In this document: one piece after another, positions 1 to 9,822 of the stretch
Position numbering within the stretch: the first letter of the stretch is position 1
Layout: the number at the start of each line of letters is the position of its first letter
DNA from: an uncultured Saccharospirillaceae bacterium
GTDB taxonomy: Bacteria; Pseudomonadota; Gammaproteobacteria; Pseudomonadales; Oceanobacteraceae
Reading direction: 5' to 3'
Length of the DNA: 64,000 nt
NCBI GenBank assembly: GCA_947499545.1
Contig: CANMOZ010000019.1
Span: 1 to 64,000 of the forward strand
Notes under the pieces: model-generated
What the model was told of the DNA's origin: nothing
Databases searched by the model: none
Seen by the model: the letters and a program-made list of their open reading frames with translations, nothing else
Position numbers and translations under genes: made by a program

Positions 1-522
1 AGAGCAAATCACCTACAAAGAAATTACGACCAGAAAGTCTTCACAAACGAGCTAGTGGAGCTAAGTGGATACCCCGTTTATATATACAGTATAAATGTAC
101 TAAGGAACCCCTGTGCGGTCAAGCCGCTTAACAGACCGCAACCGCCGACTCACTTCTTTTCATTTGCAAACAATAGCCGCGTATCTAGACTGAAGACTAT
201 TCGTCAAAGCAAAAGCAACGGGTCAACTTTTGCTTGCACGAAAACCATTCAAGCTCCAGAGGGGTTCGATATTTCTGGGGCTTCCCTTCTTACCAACAAC
301 ATATCAACAGCTCACAACAAAGATTACCCACTGATTTTGTGGAAAACTCCATGCACACATAAGGCTCACCCGAAACCGTATGCGCTTGACTTCGCTTTCT
401 AAGCTCCCAGTTCTTACCAAGCAAACTTGGCAACCTATTCCTCTTTTTTATCGGTATTCTTTTTTTTGCTGGACGCAGTAAGCAGCACGACATCAATCAA
501 ACGACACTTTGAATTTATTTAG
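1..522. other. Stretch without a convincing gene
   Basis: No reading frame here resembles a known family or has convincing codon use. The only point of note is a LexA-box-like palindrome at 74-89, followed by a TATAAA-like hexamer at 91-96 and a well-spaced AAGGA before a GTG that would open only a 26-codon frame. A gene truncated by the window edge cannot be excluded on the left. Confidence 0.4.
74..89. promoter_or_regulatory. Possible LexA (SOS) box
   Basis: The site reads CCGT-N8-ACAG with an AT-rich core (TTATATAT). This is one mismatch from the gammaproteobacterial LexA consensus CTGT-N8-ACAG. No gene clearly starts downstream on either strand, so the site may be fortuitous or may serve a short or off-window gene. 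Confidence 0.25.
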
Positions 523-528
523 GTGCTT

Positions 529-948
529 ATGAAATCTAGAATCATCCTTCCACTCATCTTTCCTTTACTCATTGGCTCGCAGTCGGCCTACTCTACAATC
601 AATTCAGCCCTTGCCGGTTGTGGTAAGCGCGATGGCAATGACTGGCACTGGATTATGGATGCCAGCGACCCTAATCACTACTGGGTTGTAGAGGGTGTTT
701 GGGAGGTAGGCTCCATCTTAATTGATGGCACCATTTATCAATACCCAGCATTTCAATTAGAGCGCTCGGAATATGATCAGCTCATTTCTCATTGCGAAGC
801 GGATTACGCACCTCAACCTTCCGATGGTTACTCAGCCCCTTGGGCTCTTTTCCACATCATGGAAGCTGACGGTGGTGTCACTCGAGCACAAGGGGTGTTT
901 GAAACGCTCGTAGAGCCAGGCGAACAAAGCATTCGGTTTATTTGGTAG
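529..948 (+). CDS. Secreted protein of unknown function
   Basis: Product of about 139 residues with an N-terminal signal peptide: Lys/Arg, then a hydrophobic stretch (ILPLIFPLLIG), with likely cleavage after a small-residue site near residues 20-30. The mature part is acidic and aromatic (many Trp and Tyr) with two Cys that could form a disulfide. The ATG at 529 is preferred over the in-frame GTG at 523 because AGG lies 5 bases upstream of it. The family is not recognised. It stands alone, convergent with the RDD gene that follows. A periplasmic location is inferred from the signal peptide only. Confidence 0.6.
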   Translation: MKSRIILPLIFPLLIGSQSAYSTINSALAGCGKRDGNDWHWIMDASDPNHYWVVEGVWEVGSILIDGTIYQYPAFQLERSEYDQLISHCEADYAPQPSDGYSAPWALFHIMEADGGVTRAQGVFETLVEPGEQSIRFIW

Positions 949-1035
949 ACCTGTATTTTCTCACAACGCCACCCGAACGGATGGCGTCTTGCTTAGCAAA
1001 ATCGTCTCGACCTAGAATTTAGTCCAAGCAACGCT

Positions 1036-1560
1036 TCAGCTCTTTATCCTGATAACGTAGGTCCCCATGATCATGTCGTGAAAACCTTGTTTCTTCTCCG
1101 TCGTTAACATCAAGATCAAATTCGCTATCATACCCAAACCATACAAAGCCCCTAATAGGGCAAGCAGTACGTACCTCCAAAAACTCGCTCCATAGCCCAC
1201 CCCCACATTATCCATCACCCTTACGACCCGTAAACCCAGAATATATTTACCAGGCGTAGAGTGCATTCTTGACCCTTCAAACAACATGGTGATGCCCCCC
1301 CAAAGAATGATCCCAATAGCCGATGCTATTAAGGCTGCAGCATGTTCTGCTATCAAACCATCAACCAAGCTTTGTTCTGCTGCCGCACCTTTTTGAACGG
1401 CCACCACTGCATGTACCTCAGGCAGTACCAATAACCCAGCCACCAGCAAAGTACCCAGCAGCACGAGCATCAAAAATGAAAAAATCAATCCATCAAGAAA
1501 CCACGCACAAAAACGTCTAAACAGACCAGACGGCTCACCACGATAGAATTTATCGGACAT
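1036..1560 (-). CDS. RDD family membrane protein (copy 1)
   Basis: About 174 residues. It has the RDD-domain plan: an N-terminal Arg-rich entry (GLFRRFCAWFLDGLIF), a first membrane segment, a second pair of hydrophobic segments, and the conserved MHSTPGKYILGLRVV motif between them, ending in a C-terminal hydrophobic segment. RDD proteins are integral inner-membrane proteins of mostly unknown function, some linked to transport or ion homeostasis. A TTG at 1581 opens the same frame, but the ATG at 1560 matches the start of the neighbouring paralogue (MSDKFYRGEPSG versus MTDEYYSGEPSG). The gene is one of two tandem paralogues on the same strand, pointing to local duplication. Confidence 0.8.
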   Translation of the reverse strand: MSDKFYRGEPSGLFRRFCAWFLDGLIFSFLMLVLLGTLLVAGLLVLPEVHAVVAVQKGAAAEQSLVDGLIAEHAAALIASAIGIILWGGITMLFEGSRMHSTPGKYILGLRVVRVMDNVGVGYGASFWRYVLLALLGALYGLGMIANLILMLTTEKKQGFHDMIMGTYVIRIKS

Positions 1561-1691
1561 TACCTTGCCCACCCCCGACAAAGCGGCACTTTGTGCGGGT
1601 TAGTCAATAAAAGCCTTTCAAGAAAGACATGAAACTCAAAAGCCTTCTTCAAGAGAGTATTCATGTCGCATTTAGCGCCTGTTCGAATCCA

Positions 1692-2126
1692 TTACACTTT
1701 AACGACGTAGGTTCCCATAATCATATCGTGCAGACATTGTTTCTTTGCAGTTGTTAGCATCAAGATTAAATTCGCTATCAACGGCAACAAAAAAACTGCC
1801 AGAATGAAAAGCACTATATATCTCAGACAGCTCCTACCATAACCAATCCCCACATCATCACTGGTCTTTACTATCCTCAATCCCAGAAGATACTTCCCTG
1901 GTGTCGAGTGCATTTTCGACCCCTCAAACAGGACATAAATCAGCAGAAAAGGAACTTGCCACACAAGCCATTCAATTACGCTCATTTCTTCCTGACTAAC
2001 GTCACCAGACCCAAACATCATTGCGACAGGAACAAAGATGATCAGAGAGAATATGGTGTCCAATATGGAAGCCACGATCCGCCTAAATGCTCCTGAGGGT
2101 TCACCGCTATAGTATTCATCTGTCAT
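1692..2126 (-). CDS. RDD family membrane protein (copy 2)
   Basis: 144 residues, shorter than the downstream paralogue because the loop between membrane segments 1 and 2 is reduced. It shares with copy 1 the N-terminal GEPSGxFRR motif, the central MHSTPGKYLLGLRIVKT motif and the C-terminal ANLILMLTTAKKQxLHDMIMGTYVVKV block. The last block is nearly identical between the two, so duplication is recent or under gene conversion. It lies upstream of copy 1 on the same strand with about 130 bases between them, so they may have separate promoters. The function is unknown beyond being a multi-pass membrane protein. Confidence 0.8.
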   Translation of the reverse strand: MTDEYYSGEPSGAFRRIVASILDTIFSLIIFVPVAMMFGSGDVSQEEMSVIEWLVWQVPFLLIYVLFEGSKMHSTPGKYLLGLRIVKTSDDVGIGYGRSCLRYIVLFILAVFLLPLIANLILMLTTAKKQCLHDMIMGTYVVKV

Positions 2127-2365
2127 TTTCTTACTCTCTCATTCACAACGCCTACGGCTACCCTTAGGCTAGTCGCTAAACGTCTACCCGGGTAGCATTA
2201 CGCTACATAAAAAGCTGCGTCGGTTGGCGCTTGCACCCAGTAGAAACTAGAAATAACAAAGGAAAGACTTTAAAAAAGGTGTTTTCACTGAAGGGATTAA
2301 AGAATCCTCACAAAGCTAGTAGAGCCCTGCGAGGATATTAAAGGGGCGAGGACTATAAAGAAAAG

Positions 2366-3403
2366 TTAAGCTTCAACGTTTTCGGGTTCTGCTTCGGCTT
2401 CTTTAACTGCCGGGGTAACGTTTAGCAGCTGACGACGAATTTCTGTTTCAATCTCATTCGCCACTTCAGGGTTTTCTTCCAAATACTGAGCAGCATTCGC
2501 TTTGCCCTGCCCGATTTTATCGCCTTTGTAAGCATACCAAGCGCCCGACTTACTGACCAAGCCACATTTAACACCCAGATCAATGACTTCGCCCATGTGA
2601 TAAATGCCTTTGCCGTACAGAATCTGAAACTCGGCTACTCGGAACGGTGGGGAAACTTTGTTTTTCACCACCTTCACTTTCGTTTCATTACCCACAACCT
2701 CATCGCCTTGCTTCACGGCCCCGGTACGGCGAATGTCTAAGCGCACAGAAGAATAAAACTTCAATGCATTACCGCCGGTCGTGGTTTCTGGGTTGCCAAA
2801 CATAACGCCGATTTTCATACGGATTTGGTTAATAAAGATCACCAAGCAATTCGCATGTTTAACGTTGCCAGTAATCTTACGCAACGCTTGCGACATCAAA
2901 CGTGCTTGCAAGCCTACGTGCGAATCACCCATTTCGCCTTCAATCTCCGCTTTAGGTGTTAACGCTGCCACGGAATCAACGACGATAACATCGACGGCAT
3001 TCGACCGAACCAAGCTATCAACAATCTCAAGCGCCTGTTCACCCGTATCCGGCTGAGACACCAGCAAGCTGCTCAAATCCACACCCAGCTTTTCTGCATA
3101 GCTAGGATCAAGCGCATGCTCCGCATCAATGATCGCTACGTTCTTGCCAGCTTTTTGAGCTTGCGCCATTACACTCAAACACAAGGTTGTTTTTCCTGAA
3201 CTCTCCGGGCCATAGATTTCTACGATACGGCCATAGGGCAAACCACCAATACCGAGTGCTATGTCTAACGCCAAGGAACCTGAAGAAACCGCTGGCAACG
3301 TTTCTTGTGGTTGCTCGCCCATCTTCATGATGGAGCCTTTACCGAACTGACGCTCAATTTGAGACAAGGCGGCATCAAGGGCTTTTTGCTTGTTGGAATC
3401 CAT
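2366..3403 (-). CDS. recA: Recombinase RecA
   Basis: 345 residues, the normal RecA length. RecA polymerises on single-stranded DNA, drives homologous strand exchange and acts as coprotease for LexA self-cleavage. Visible hallmarks are the Walker A motif GPESSGKTT, the Walker B-like strand [10 protein letters not shown], the loop L1/L2 region containing [20 protein letters not shown], and an acidic C-terminal tail ([11 protein letters not shown]). The ATG at 3403 is chosen because AGGTG lies 7 bases upstream; an in-frame GTG at 3412 overlaps that ribosome site. A LexA box sits at 3451-3470. recX, often just downstream in relatives, is not found before the RDD genes. Confidence 0.98.
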   Translation of the reverse strand: MDSNKQKALDAALSQIERQFGKGSIMKMGEQPQETLPAVSSGSLALDIALGIGGLPYGRIVEIYGPESSGKTTLCLSVMAQAQKAGKNVAIIDAEHALDPSYAEKLGVDLSSLLVSQPDTGEQALEIVDSLVRSNAVDVIVVDSVAALTPKAEIEGEMGDSHVGLQARLMSQALRKITGNVKHANCLVIFINQIRMKIGVMFGNPETTTGGNALKFYSSVRLDIRRTGAVKQGDEVVGNETKVKVVKNKVSPPFRVAEFQILYGKGIYHMGEVIDLGVKCGLVSKSGAWYAYKGDKIGQGKANAAQYLEENPEVANEIETEIRRQLLNVTPAVKEAEAEPENVEA

Positions 3404-3450
3404 AAAGTTCACCTGTCAATCAGCAGCTGGGCAAGGCCAGCGGATTCAAT

Positions 3451-3470
3451 TACTGGAAATTTGAACAGCA
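3451..3470. promoter_or_regulatory. LexA (SOS) box of recA
   Basis: Read on the minus strand the site contains CTGT-TCAAATTT-CCAG. This is one mismatch from CTGT-N8-ACAG and keeps the CTG-N10-CAG core exactly. It lies about 50 bases upstream of the recA start, where the LexA operator of recA is expected. Confidence 0.75.
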
Positions 3471-3546
3471 TTAAAGCACAGTCGGATTTAAAGCTCTAGC
3501 CCATCCTAAAATTTTTTTAATGTGCAAAAAAAGCTCTATTATTGTC

Positions 3547-4062
3547 TTAAAGCGTCTCATCATTAGCAGCACCACCGCCTGCCAACAAAATCTCTTGCAT
3601 CCCTGCTAATGCAGCTTCCACTGCTTGCAAACGCACTTGTTCACGATCGCCATGAAAATGAAATCGCTGTGCTTTACGCGCTTCTTCGTGCGCCCAAGCA
3701 ATCCAAACCGTACCCACCGGTTTTTCATCTGAGCCACCGTCAGGCCCTGCAATGCCGCTAATGGCGACCGCTGTATTTGCCAAGCTGGCTTGTATAGCAC
3801 CTGACACCATTTCACGCACAACGGCTTCACTCACCGCTCCTTCACTTTCTAGTGTTTTGGCTTTCACTTGTAACATGTGCATTTTTGCATCATTGGAATA
3901 AGTGACAAAACCACTGTCAAACCACTCCGAGCTGCCCGGCACCGCTGTAATCGCTTGTGCAACCCATCCGCCGGTGCAAGATTCAGCCGTTGACATCACA
4001 GCCCGCGCTTCTCTCAATAAACGCCCAACTTCGGCCGCTTGCTCCAGTAATGTTTCGCTCAT
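3547..4062 (-). CDS. pncC: Nicotinamide-nucleotide amidohydrolase PncC (CinA C-terminal domain family)
   Basis: 171 residues forming a stand-alone CinA C-terminal domain. PncC deamidates nicotinamide mononucleotide to nicotinate mononucleotide in the pyridine nucleotide salvage cycle. The N-terminal STAESCTGGWVA motif and the central AISGIAGPDGGSDEKPVGTVWIA block are diagnostic of the family. It lies between recA and mutS, its usual place in Pseudomonas-like genomes, and is co-directional with recA. About 130 bases carrying the recA promoter separate the two genes. Confidence 0.93.
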   Translation of the reverse strand: MSETLLEQAAEVGRLLREARAVMSTAESCTGGWVAQAITAVPGSSEWFDSGFVTYSNDAKMHMLQVKAKTLESEGAVSEAVVREMVSGAIQASLANTAVAISGIAGPDGGSDEKPVGTVWIAWAHEEARKAQRFHFHGDREQVRLQAVEAALAGMQEILLAGGGAANDETL

Positions 4063-4262
4063 CCTATTTTCCTTCTAGCAAAGTACGCCTTACCTCAATT
4101 CTACCCAATGCACACAAAAATGCTCATCGTCTTAGGCCCAAATTCAAACGTATAATCGCCCTACTCAAACCTGAATAAGGGACTGCCTGCTTACGGGTCT
4201 TCAACTTTTTGAGTACAATGTTGCGAAATATCCCACTTAAGCGTCACTGTGTAACGGATTCT

Positions 4263-6917
4263 ATGAGCACTGCAACGTCGGCAAAAACCCATACCCCTAT
4301 GATGCAACAGTATTTGCGCATCAAGGCCGAACACCCCGATGAACTTCTCTTTTATCGCATGGGCGACTTTTACGAGTTATTCATGAGCGATGCCCAGCGT
4401 GCGGCACAGCTGCTGGATATCACGCTAACCGCCCGCGGCAGTAATGGCGGACAGCCGATCCCTATGGCCGGCGTCCCTTACCATTCCGCAGAAGGCTACA
4501 TCGCAAAACTGATCAAAATGGGTGAATCCATTGCTATTTGTGAGCAAGTGGGAGACCCCAACACCAGCAAGGGACCCGTCGAGCGCAAAGTGGTCCGTAT
4601 TATTACGCCCGGAACGCTAAGCGACGAAAGCTTTCTAGACGAACGCCAAGACAATCTGCTCGTGGCCATCGCAACTCATGACAACCAACACGGCATTGCT
4701 GCGCTGGACATCAGCACGGGCCGTTTTTCCGTCCAAGAAATCACAGGTGAAACAGCACTTCTAAATGAATTAGCGCGCTTGCGCCCGGCCGAACTGCTCT
4801 TGGATGAGTGTCAGGAATACATCGACACCATTACCGAGCATAAAGGAACCCGCCGCAGACCCAGCTGGTACTTTGAAACCGAAACCGCCGAACGGTTACT
4901 CAAAGAACAATTTAAAACCCGCAGCCTGCAAGGATTTGGCTGTGCTGACATGCCTCTTGCCATTGCCGCTGCCGGCTGCCTATTGCAATACGCCAAAGAC
5001 ACTCAACGAAGCGCTCTACCACACTTGCGATCATTGCAAGTAGAACAGCAATCCGACAGTGTTATTCTTGATGCCGCAACACGAAAAAACTTAGAGTTGG
5101 ATATCAATCTGTCAGGCGGTCAAGATTTCACGCTGGCTTGGGTTATGGATCGTAGCGCAACCGCGATGGGTAGCCGCCTTCTCAGACGCTGGATGCACCA
5201 ACCGCTACGCAATGTGAGCCTACTGAAAAAAAGACAGGCCGCCGTCCAAGCGCTCCTCAAACAAGATCACTTCGACACCATTCAAAGTATTTTAAAACCC
5301 ATCGGAGACATTGAGCGCATTTTATCACGCGTAGCCTTGCGGTCCGCTCGACCTCGAGACCTTGCAAAATTGCGCGATGCACTGGGCTATTTACCAGGAT
5401 TACAACAAGCTTGTTCAGACCTAACCGCACCGCTTGTTAAACAACTCTGTAAACGCATCAGTGAATTTCCTGCACTGGTTGCCATGTTAGAAAAAGCCGT
5501 GGTTGAGAACCCTCCTGTTGTCATTCGTGATGGCGGCGTTATTGCCGAAGGGTTCGATCCAGAACTGGATGAGTTACGCGCCATCAGCGAGAATGCGGGC
5601 GACTATTTAGTACAAATTGAAACCCGCGAACGCGAGAAAACGGGTATATCAACCCTCAAAGTTGGCTACAACAGAGTTCACGGTTACTTTATCGAGATCA
5701 GCAAAGGCCAGGCTGACTCCGCGCCAGCGGAATACGTACGACGCCAAACACTCAAAAACGCTGAGCGTTTTATTACACCAGAACTTAAAACCTTTGAAGA
5801 CAAAGCACTCAGCAGTAAAAGCCGCGCACTTGCTCGAGAAAAAGCCTTGTACGAAGAATTGATCGACAGCATCGCCGAAAGTATTGCGCCTCTTCAAGAC
5901 AGCGCAGCAGCCCTTGCTGAGCTAGATGTATTGACCAATTTTGCAGAACGGGCCAGTACCTTGAACTGGGTTGCACCCAAATTAGTCAACACACATGACA
6001 TACGGATCGAACAAGGGCGTCACCCTGTTGTTGAAGACATCATCGAGGACCCCTTTGTTGCTAACGATTTGCACCTCGACAGCAAACGTAAAATGCTGAT
6101 CATCACTGGCCCGAACATGGGCGGTAAATCGACCTACATGCGCCAAGTGGCTCTGATTGCGATCATGGCATACATGGGGTCTTTCGTTCCTGCAGCCCAA
6201 GCAACACTAGGCCCGCTGGATCGTATTTTTACTCGCATGGGCTCAAGTGATGACACAGCCGGTGGCCGTTCAACCTTCATGGTGGAAATGACAGAAACAG
6301 CCAATATCCTCAATAACGCAACCGCCGAGAGCTTGGTGTTAATGGATGAAGTCGGTCGCGGCACCAGCACCTTCGATGGGCTGTCGCTGGCTTGGGCATC
6401 GGCAGAACATTTGGCCAAAGCGTCAAAAGCCTACACCCTTTTTGCAACGCACTACTTTGAAATGACCGCACTGGCTGAGCAGCATGCACAAGTGGACAAC
6501 GTGCATTTATCAGCAACAGAGCACAAAGACCGATTGATCTTTATGCACCAAGTGAAGCCTGGTGCTGCCAGCCAAAGCTACGGTTTGCAAGTCGCTCAGT
6601 TGGCCGGCGTTCCCGGCAATGTCATTCAAGAAGCCAAACAAAAATTGCTAGAGCTAGAAGAGGGAAAAACCGGCATTACAACCGAAAATCCCAAGACAGA
6701 CACAAGCCAAGCTCCCCCCACTCCACCTGTTTCCAAAGTGGAAGAGCCGAAAGCCTCATCAGGTTCTCTCTTTGATGAGGGTGAAGACTTGTTTGACCAG
6801 GGAGGCAGCTCCGTTGAAAGGCAATTGTCAGGCATTAACCCTGATAACGTCACCCCTCGCCAAGCGCTTGACTTGCTGTACCAACTTAAACAATTGACTC
6901 GTAAACGAAAAAAGTAG
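4263..6917 (+). CDS. mutS: DNA mismatch repair protein MutS
   Basis: 884 residues from the ATG at 4263. The frame is open from a TTG at 4209, but the normal N-terminus ([20 protein letters not shown]) fits the later start. MutS binds base mismatches and small loops and recruits MutL. Visible features are the mismatch-reading motif GDFYELF near residue 39, the long lever and clamp region, the Walker A motif GPNMGGKST, and the ABC-type signature region ([18 protein letters not shown]). A Pro/Glu-rich linker leads to the C-terminal tetramerisation segment, ending in basic residues. It is divergent from pncC. No frame damage was seen. Confidence 0.97.
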   Translation: MSTATSAKTHTPMMQQYLRIKAEHPDELLFYRMGDFYELFMSDAQRAAQLLDITLTARGSNGGQPIPMAGVPYHSAEGYIAKLIKMGESIAICEQVGDPNTSKGPVERKVVRIITPGTLSDESFLDERQDNLLVAIATHDNQHGIAALDISTGRFSVQEITGETALLNELARLRPAELLLDECQEYIDTITEHKGTRRRPSWYFETETAERLLKEQFKTRSLQGFGCADMPLAIAAAGCLLQYAKDTQRSALPHLRSLQVEQQSDSVILDAATRKNLELDINLSGGQDFTLAWVMDRSATAMGSRLLRRWMHQPLRNVSLLKKRQAAVQALLKQDHFDTIQSILKPIGDIERILSRVALRSARPRDLAKLRDALGYLPGLQQACSDLTAPLVKQLCKRISEFPALVAMLEKAVVENPPVVIRDGGVIAEGFDPELDELRAISENAGDYLVQIETREREKTGISTLKVGYNRVHGYFIEISKGQADSAPAEYVRRQTLKNAERFITPELKTFEDKALSSKSRALAREKALYEELIDSIAESIAPLQDSAAALAELDVLTNFAERASTLNWVAPKLVNTHDIRIEQGRHPVVEDIIEDPFVANDLHLDSKRKMLIITGPNMGGKSTYMRQVALIAIMAYMGSFVPAAQATLGPLDRIFTRMGSSDDTAGGRSTFMVEMTETANILNNATAESLVLMDEVGRGTSTFDGLSLAWASAEHLAKASKAYTLFATHYFEMTALAEQHAQVDNVHLSATEHKDRLIFMHQVKPGAASQSYGLQVAQLAGVPGNVIQEAKQKLLELEEGKTGITTENPKTDTSQAPPTPPVSKVEEPKASSGSLFDEGEDLFDQGGSSVERQLSGINPDNVTPRQALDLLYQLKQLTRKRKK

Positions 6918-6964
6918 CGTACCCATATTGATGTCAGAGTAAGTCGGCAGTTACCCGTGCCGAT

Positions 6965-6997
6965 CCCAGGCTAGGCGCTTGCAGCCTTATGCCTGGG
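6965..6997 (+). terminator. Hairpin downstream of mutS
   Basis: CCCAGGC (6965-6971) pairs with GCCTGGG (6991-6997), with extra pairing possible inside. No T-tract follows, so it is either a weak or Rho-assisted terminator or an mRNA 3' stabiliser. Confidence 0.35.
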
Positions 6998-7065
6998 TCA
7001 ATACACTGTCTGAATACCAAGATAAAACCTAAGCTTGCCGCACTGATAAAAGAGAGAGAAGCCCC

Positions 7066-7389
7066 ATGGCTTTTGTAGTGACTGAAAACTGCATCAAATG
7101 CAAATTCACAGACTGCGTTGAAGTCTGCCCTGTTGACTGTTTTTACGAAGGCCCCAACTTTTTGGTCATCAAGCCAGATGACTGTATTGATTGCGCGCTC
7201 TGCGAACCTGAATGCCCGGCCGAAGCCATTTTTTCAGAAGATGAACTGCCCGAAGGTCAGGAGAAATTTATTCAACTGAACGCAGAATTGGCAGAAGAAT
7301 GGCCCAACATCACAGAAATGAAAGAGCGTGCATCTGATGCTGAAGAGTGGAATGGAAAGCCGAACAAGCTCGAACTATTAGAACGCTAA
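7066..7389 (+). CDS. fdxA: 7Fe ferredoxin FdxA
   Basis: 107 residues, the usual length for the Azotobacter-type seven-iron ferredoxin that carries one 3Fe-4S and one 4Fe-4S cluster. The N-terminal half has the cysteine pattern [17 protein letters not shown], and the second set is [12 protein letters not shown]. The C-terminal tail is acidic and helical. It is a small soluble cytoplasmic electron carrier. A strong purine-rich ribosome site (AGAGAGAG) precedes the ATG. It follows mutS as in Pseudomonas. The expected next neighbour rpoS is displaced about 16 kb away, with accessory genes between. Confidence 0.96.
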   Translation: MAFVVTENCIKCKFTDCVEVCPVDCFYEGPNFLVIKPDDCIDCALCEPECPAEAIFSEDELPEGQEKFIQLNAELAEEWPNITEMKERASDAEEWNGKPNKLELLER

Positions 7390-7409
7390 ACGCCACCTAC
7401 CTCCCCAGC

Positions 7410-7436
7410 GCCCTTCCAAACCACCGCAGGAAGGGC
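7410..7436 (+). terminator. Hairpin downstream of fdxA
   Basis: A perfect 8-base stem, GCCCTTCC (7410-7417) with GGAAGGGC (7429-7436), lies 20 bases after the fdxA stop. There is no U-tract, so intrinsic termination would be weak. Confidence 0.45.
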
Positions 7437-7890
7437 AGCCAACATCTTACAACCACATTAACACTTCTTGCATGTATTCTATTGAGGTAACACGGGATCA
7501 TCTCAGGTGAAGCACCCGACGGCAAATGAAAGGTCAACCTATCCAACTGATGCTCTAAAAAGCCAGGCATGAGAACATCACCGATTTCAACACAGGGTAA
7601 ACACTTAAAACAGATAATTATTTGATGTATGGCAATACATATCGTCATATATCAATGTCACACTGAGCAGACTTCATTGCCACTTAAAAGACGTCAAAAA
7701 AACGTAAGGCAGACAGATTGGTTGCACCACACAATCACATGAAAACTGAATCATGACCACTCTTCCTGGATAAAGGAAAAAATATGGATATTGAATAAAG
7801 TTAAAATTTACGGCTTTGACTGTTCGGCACGAGAGAGCAAAGAATGGTAATTATGCAATTGAATTTAAAAATAAATAAGGCCTTTCTTCC
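7437..7890. other. Non-coding gap upstream of the cyclase gene
   Basis: About 450 bases with no supported gene. The last 100 bases are AT-rich and presumably hold the promoter of the cyclase gene. No operator palindrome was recognised. Confidence 0.4.
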
Positions 7891-9123
7891 ATGCCCTCTA
7901 ATCTCAGCCTACCTATCTCAAGCATTCCAACCCCTTTGATTAACAACGAAAACCAGGAACGTCAAACCCATTGTGTCACAGCAGAAAGTCTTTTAGACCG
8001 TACTAATCCAACTGGCATACCACCTGAGCACATTAACGCACTCATACATTTAGCTGAATCTGAAAACATTGTTTTTGGGTTCCGACCCATTGACAGGCTT
8101 AACGCACAACTCATTCGCGAACAATACCCATCGAAAGGCATTCACGTAAAAGGGAAAAGCTCAGACTGGGGCCCAATGGCTGGTTTTATTTGCACGAATC
8201 AGGGTTTAAGTAAATTAATTCATTCAGCAAAACCAGACGAAATAAAACACTACCAACAAAAGGTGCAAAGCTGCATTAATGAAGGACATGCCGAACCCGG
8301 TCCGCTCATCATCAGCAGGTCAAGACTGCTCACACTGATAGCGGAAAATACTCACCATAAAATGAGTATGCACGGAGAGAATATTCACATTGAAACAATG
8401 GCCAATGGATTTAAGCAGCACTATCAATTCAAGGCTAAACCGCTTCAAAACGATCAGTATAAAATTGAATACAATGACAGCCCACTTTTAGTATTATGCG
8501 ACCCAGAGTCTAAACTGCCGTTAATCTCAGATTACGACCTCATCTTGGTAGCAAAAGATCTAGCCCATTTCGACAATCAAGACATACCGATACAACCCAT
8601 CATTTCCTTTCCGGACTACAAAACAAAATTACTCAAATACAAAGGTGTCTGGGAAAAACTGTTTCATCCAACTCGTTTTATGGCGTTATCCGAAACAGAA
8701 CTCTTAAGCAATGGCATGTCACTAGAAGCCTTTACTCATGGACTCAATCCAACGATGGGGAACCTCAGTAAACGCACCGAACATTTAATTCAAAGCATTA
8801 ATAAAGTGATCGGCTGTCGTCCGGGCAAAGAGTTAGTGCATCACGGTGATGATGCCAACAACCCCTTCACCTCTACAGAAGAAGCGGTGCTTGGAAATTA
8901 CCCAGCCACGATCTTTTTGCCTTACAAGCTATCTTTGCAGGGCGACAAAGAGCCCGTAGGACGGTGCCAGATCGTGCATAACACCGAAGAGTTCAAAGCA
9001 CTGTTGCAGGAAATCAAAGATCAAGGTTACCAAGCTAACCCCAACCCCCTGTGGGAAAAGGACTTACAACAGGTAAGAAGAAGCAGCTTTACCAGCAGCA
9101 AGAGTGTTTTCTTAAGGGGTTAG
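7891..9123 (+). CDS. ExoY/edema-factor-like nucleotidyl cyclase toxin
   Basis: 410 residues. The frame matches the class II (toxin) adenylyl cyclase fold shared by anthrax edema factor, CyaA and Pseudomonas ExoY. Signature blocks are NIVFGFRPIDRLNAQLI (about 59-75), GIHVKGKSSDWGPMAGFI with the substrate-binding lysines (83-100), LISDYDLILVA with the two metal-binding aspartates D214 and D216, and ELVHHGDDANNPF with H318 and N324. The D-x-D pair and the H-x5-N spacing equal those of ExoY and edema factor. Known members are activated inside eukaryotic cells by calmodulin or actin and make cAMP or other cyclic nucleotides. There is no signal peptide and no other domain, as in ExoY (378 residues). 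The Ser/Asn-rich N-terminus could be a type III secretion signal, but no secretion system is visible here. The ATG at 7891 has AAGG upstream. Confidence 0.88.
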   Translation: MPSNLSLPISSIPTPLINNENQERQTHCVTAESLLDRTNPTGIPPEHINALIHLAESENIVFGFRPIDRLNAQLIREQYPSKGIHVKGKSSDWGPMAGFICTNQGLSKLIHSAKPDEIKHYQQKVQSCINEGHAEPGPLIISRSRLLTLIAENTHHKMSMHGENIHIETMANGFKQHYQFKAKPLQNDQYKIEYNDSPLLVLCDPESKLPLISDYDLILVAKDLAHFDNQDIPIQPIISFPDYKTKLLKYKGVWEKLFHPTRFMALSETELLSNGMSLEAFTHGLNPTMGNLSKRTEHLIQSINKVIGCRPGKELVHHGDDANNPFTSTEEAVLGNYPATIFLPYKLSLQGDKEPVGRCQIVHNTEEFKALLQEIKDQGYQANPNPLWEKDLQQVRRSSFTSSKSVFLRG

Positions 9124-9158
9124 CATACCAACCTTAAATTGCCCCATTGACTTTTAAG

Positions 9159-9170
9159 ACGACCGGTCGT
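9159..9170. promoter_or_regulatory. TetR-type operator 1 (upstream of the regulator)
   Basis: A perfect 12-base palindrome ACGACCGGTCGT lies 12 bases before the tetR-family start. The 13-mer AAGACGACCGGTC here (9156-9168) recurs at 9823-9835 before the reductase gene, so both are probably bound by the adjacent regulator. Confidence 0.7.
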
Positions 9171-9182
9171 AGCCTGTAGCAC

Positions 9183-9779
9183 ATGAAGCACCCCAACAAA
9201 ACACAAGACACCCGCACCGCCTTAATCGAAGCGGGTATTGAACAACTGTCCAACAATGGCTATCACGGGACAGGCATTAAGCAAATACTCGATGCCGTCA
9301 ATGTCCCAAAAGGGTCCTTTTATAACTACTTTCCAAGTAAAGAAGCCTTTGTTGCTGATCTTTTGACCCATTACATTCAGAAGCACCTTGAAGCACAAGA
9401 TACCTTCACGGCCCAATCACAGCTGAGCCCATTGAACACCTTGCGCCAGCTACTTCAATCAGGCATTGAACGTTACGAAGAGATGGGGTGCCAGCAGGGC
9501 TGCCTGATCGGCAACTTGGCAGCAGAAGTCGGCAGTAATAAAGGATTGTGTCAAACGGCCATGAAAACAGCAGCGCAGTCATGGGAAAAGCGCATTACCC
9601 TGCTGCTTGAGCAAGCACAACAGCAAGGTGAAGTCAGACAAGATATACCTGCTGCTGCCCTCGCAGGCTTAGTCTGGAGCTGCTGGGAGGGTGCTTTGTT
9701 ACGGATGAAACTCGAAGGAAGCGTCGCCCCGCTTCAAGATGTTATTGATCATTTTCTAGATCGATTGTTAACAACATAA
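9183..9779 (+). CDS. TetR/AcrR family transcriptional regulator (NemR/AcuR-like)
   Basis: 198 residues. The N-terminal helix-turn-helix domain (about 10-60) has the typical TetR motif GTGIKQILDAVNVPKGSFYNYFPSKEAFV. The C-terminal ligand and dimer domain (65-198) contains cysteines in EEMGCQQGCLIGNLAAE, a feature of regulators that sense electrophiles or small unsaturated acids. The gene is followed by an Old Yellow Enzyme reductase, and the same operator precedes both genes. Negative autoregulation and derepression of the reductase by electrophilic compounds are therefore inferred, as in the E. coli NemR-NemA pair. The ATG at 9183 lies just after the operator. Confidence 0.9.
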   Translation: MKHPNKTQDTRTALIEAGIEQLSNNGYHGTGIKQILDAVNVPKGSFYNYFPSKEAFVADLLTHYIQKHLEAQDTFTAQSQLSPLNTLRQLLQSGIERYEEMGCQQGCLIGNLAAEVGSNKGLCQTAMKTAAQSWEKRITLLLEQAQQQGEVRQDIPAAALAGLVWSCWEGALLRMKLEGSVAPLQDVIDHFLDRLLTT

Positions 9780-9787
9780 CACTCGAA

Positions 9788-9812
9788 GAAAGGCTATTGG
9801 CCTTTCTTTTTT
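9788..9812 (+). terminator. Rho-independent terminator after the TetR gene
   Basis: The stem GAAAGGC (9788-9794) / GCCTTTC (9800-9806) with loop TATTG is followed by six T. It separates the regulator transcript from the reductase, which has its own operator-controlled promoter. Confidence 0.85.
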
Positions 9813-9822
9813 GCGTAAAAAT

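Noticed and set aside
55-402. Open frame of 115 codons on the plus strand
   Set aside because: No family resemblance, poor codon use and no ribosome site; the region is better described as non-coding.
2127-2365. recX expected downstream of recA
   Set aside because: Both strands were read; no RecX-like frame exists before the RDD genes.
7397-7648. Open frame of 83 codons on the minus strand after fdxA
   Set aside because: It overlaps the fdxA hairpin, has no ribosome site, and its composition does not look like a protein gene.
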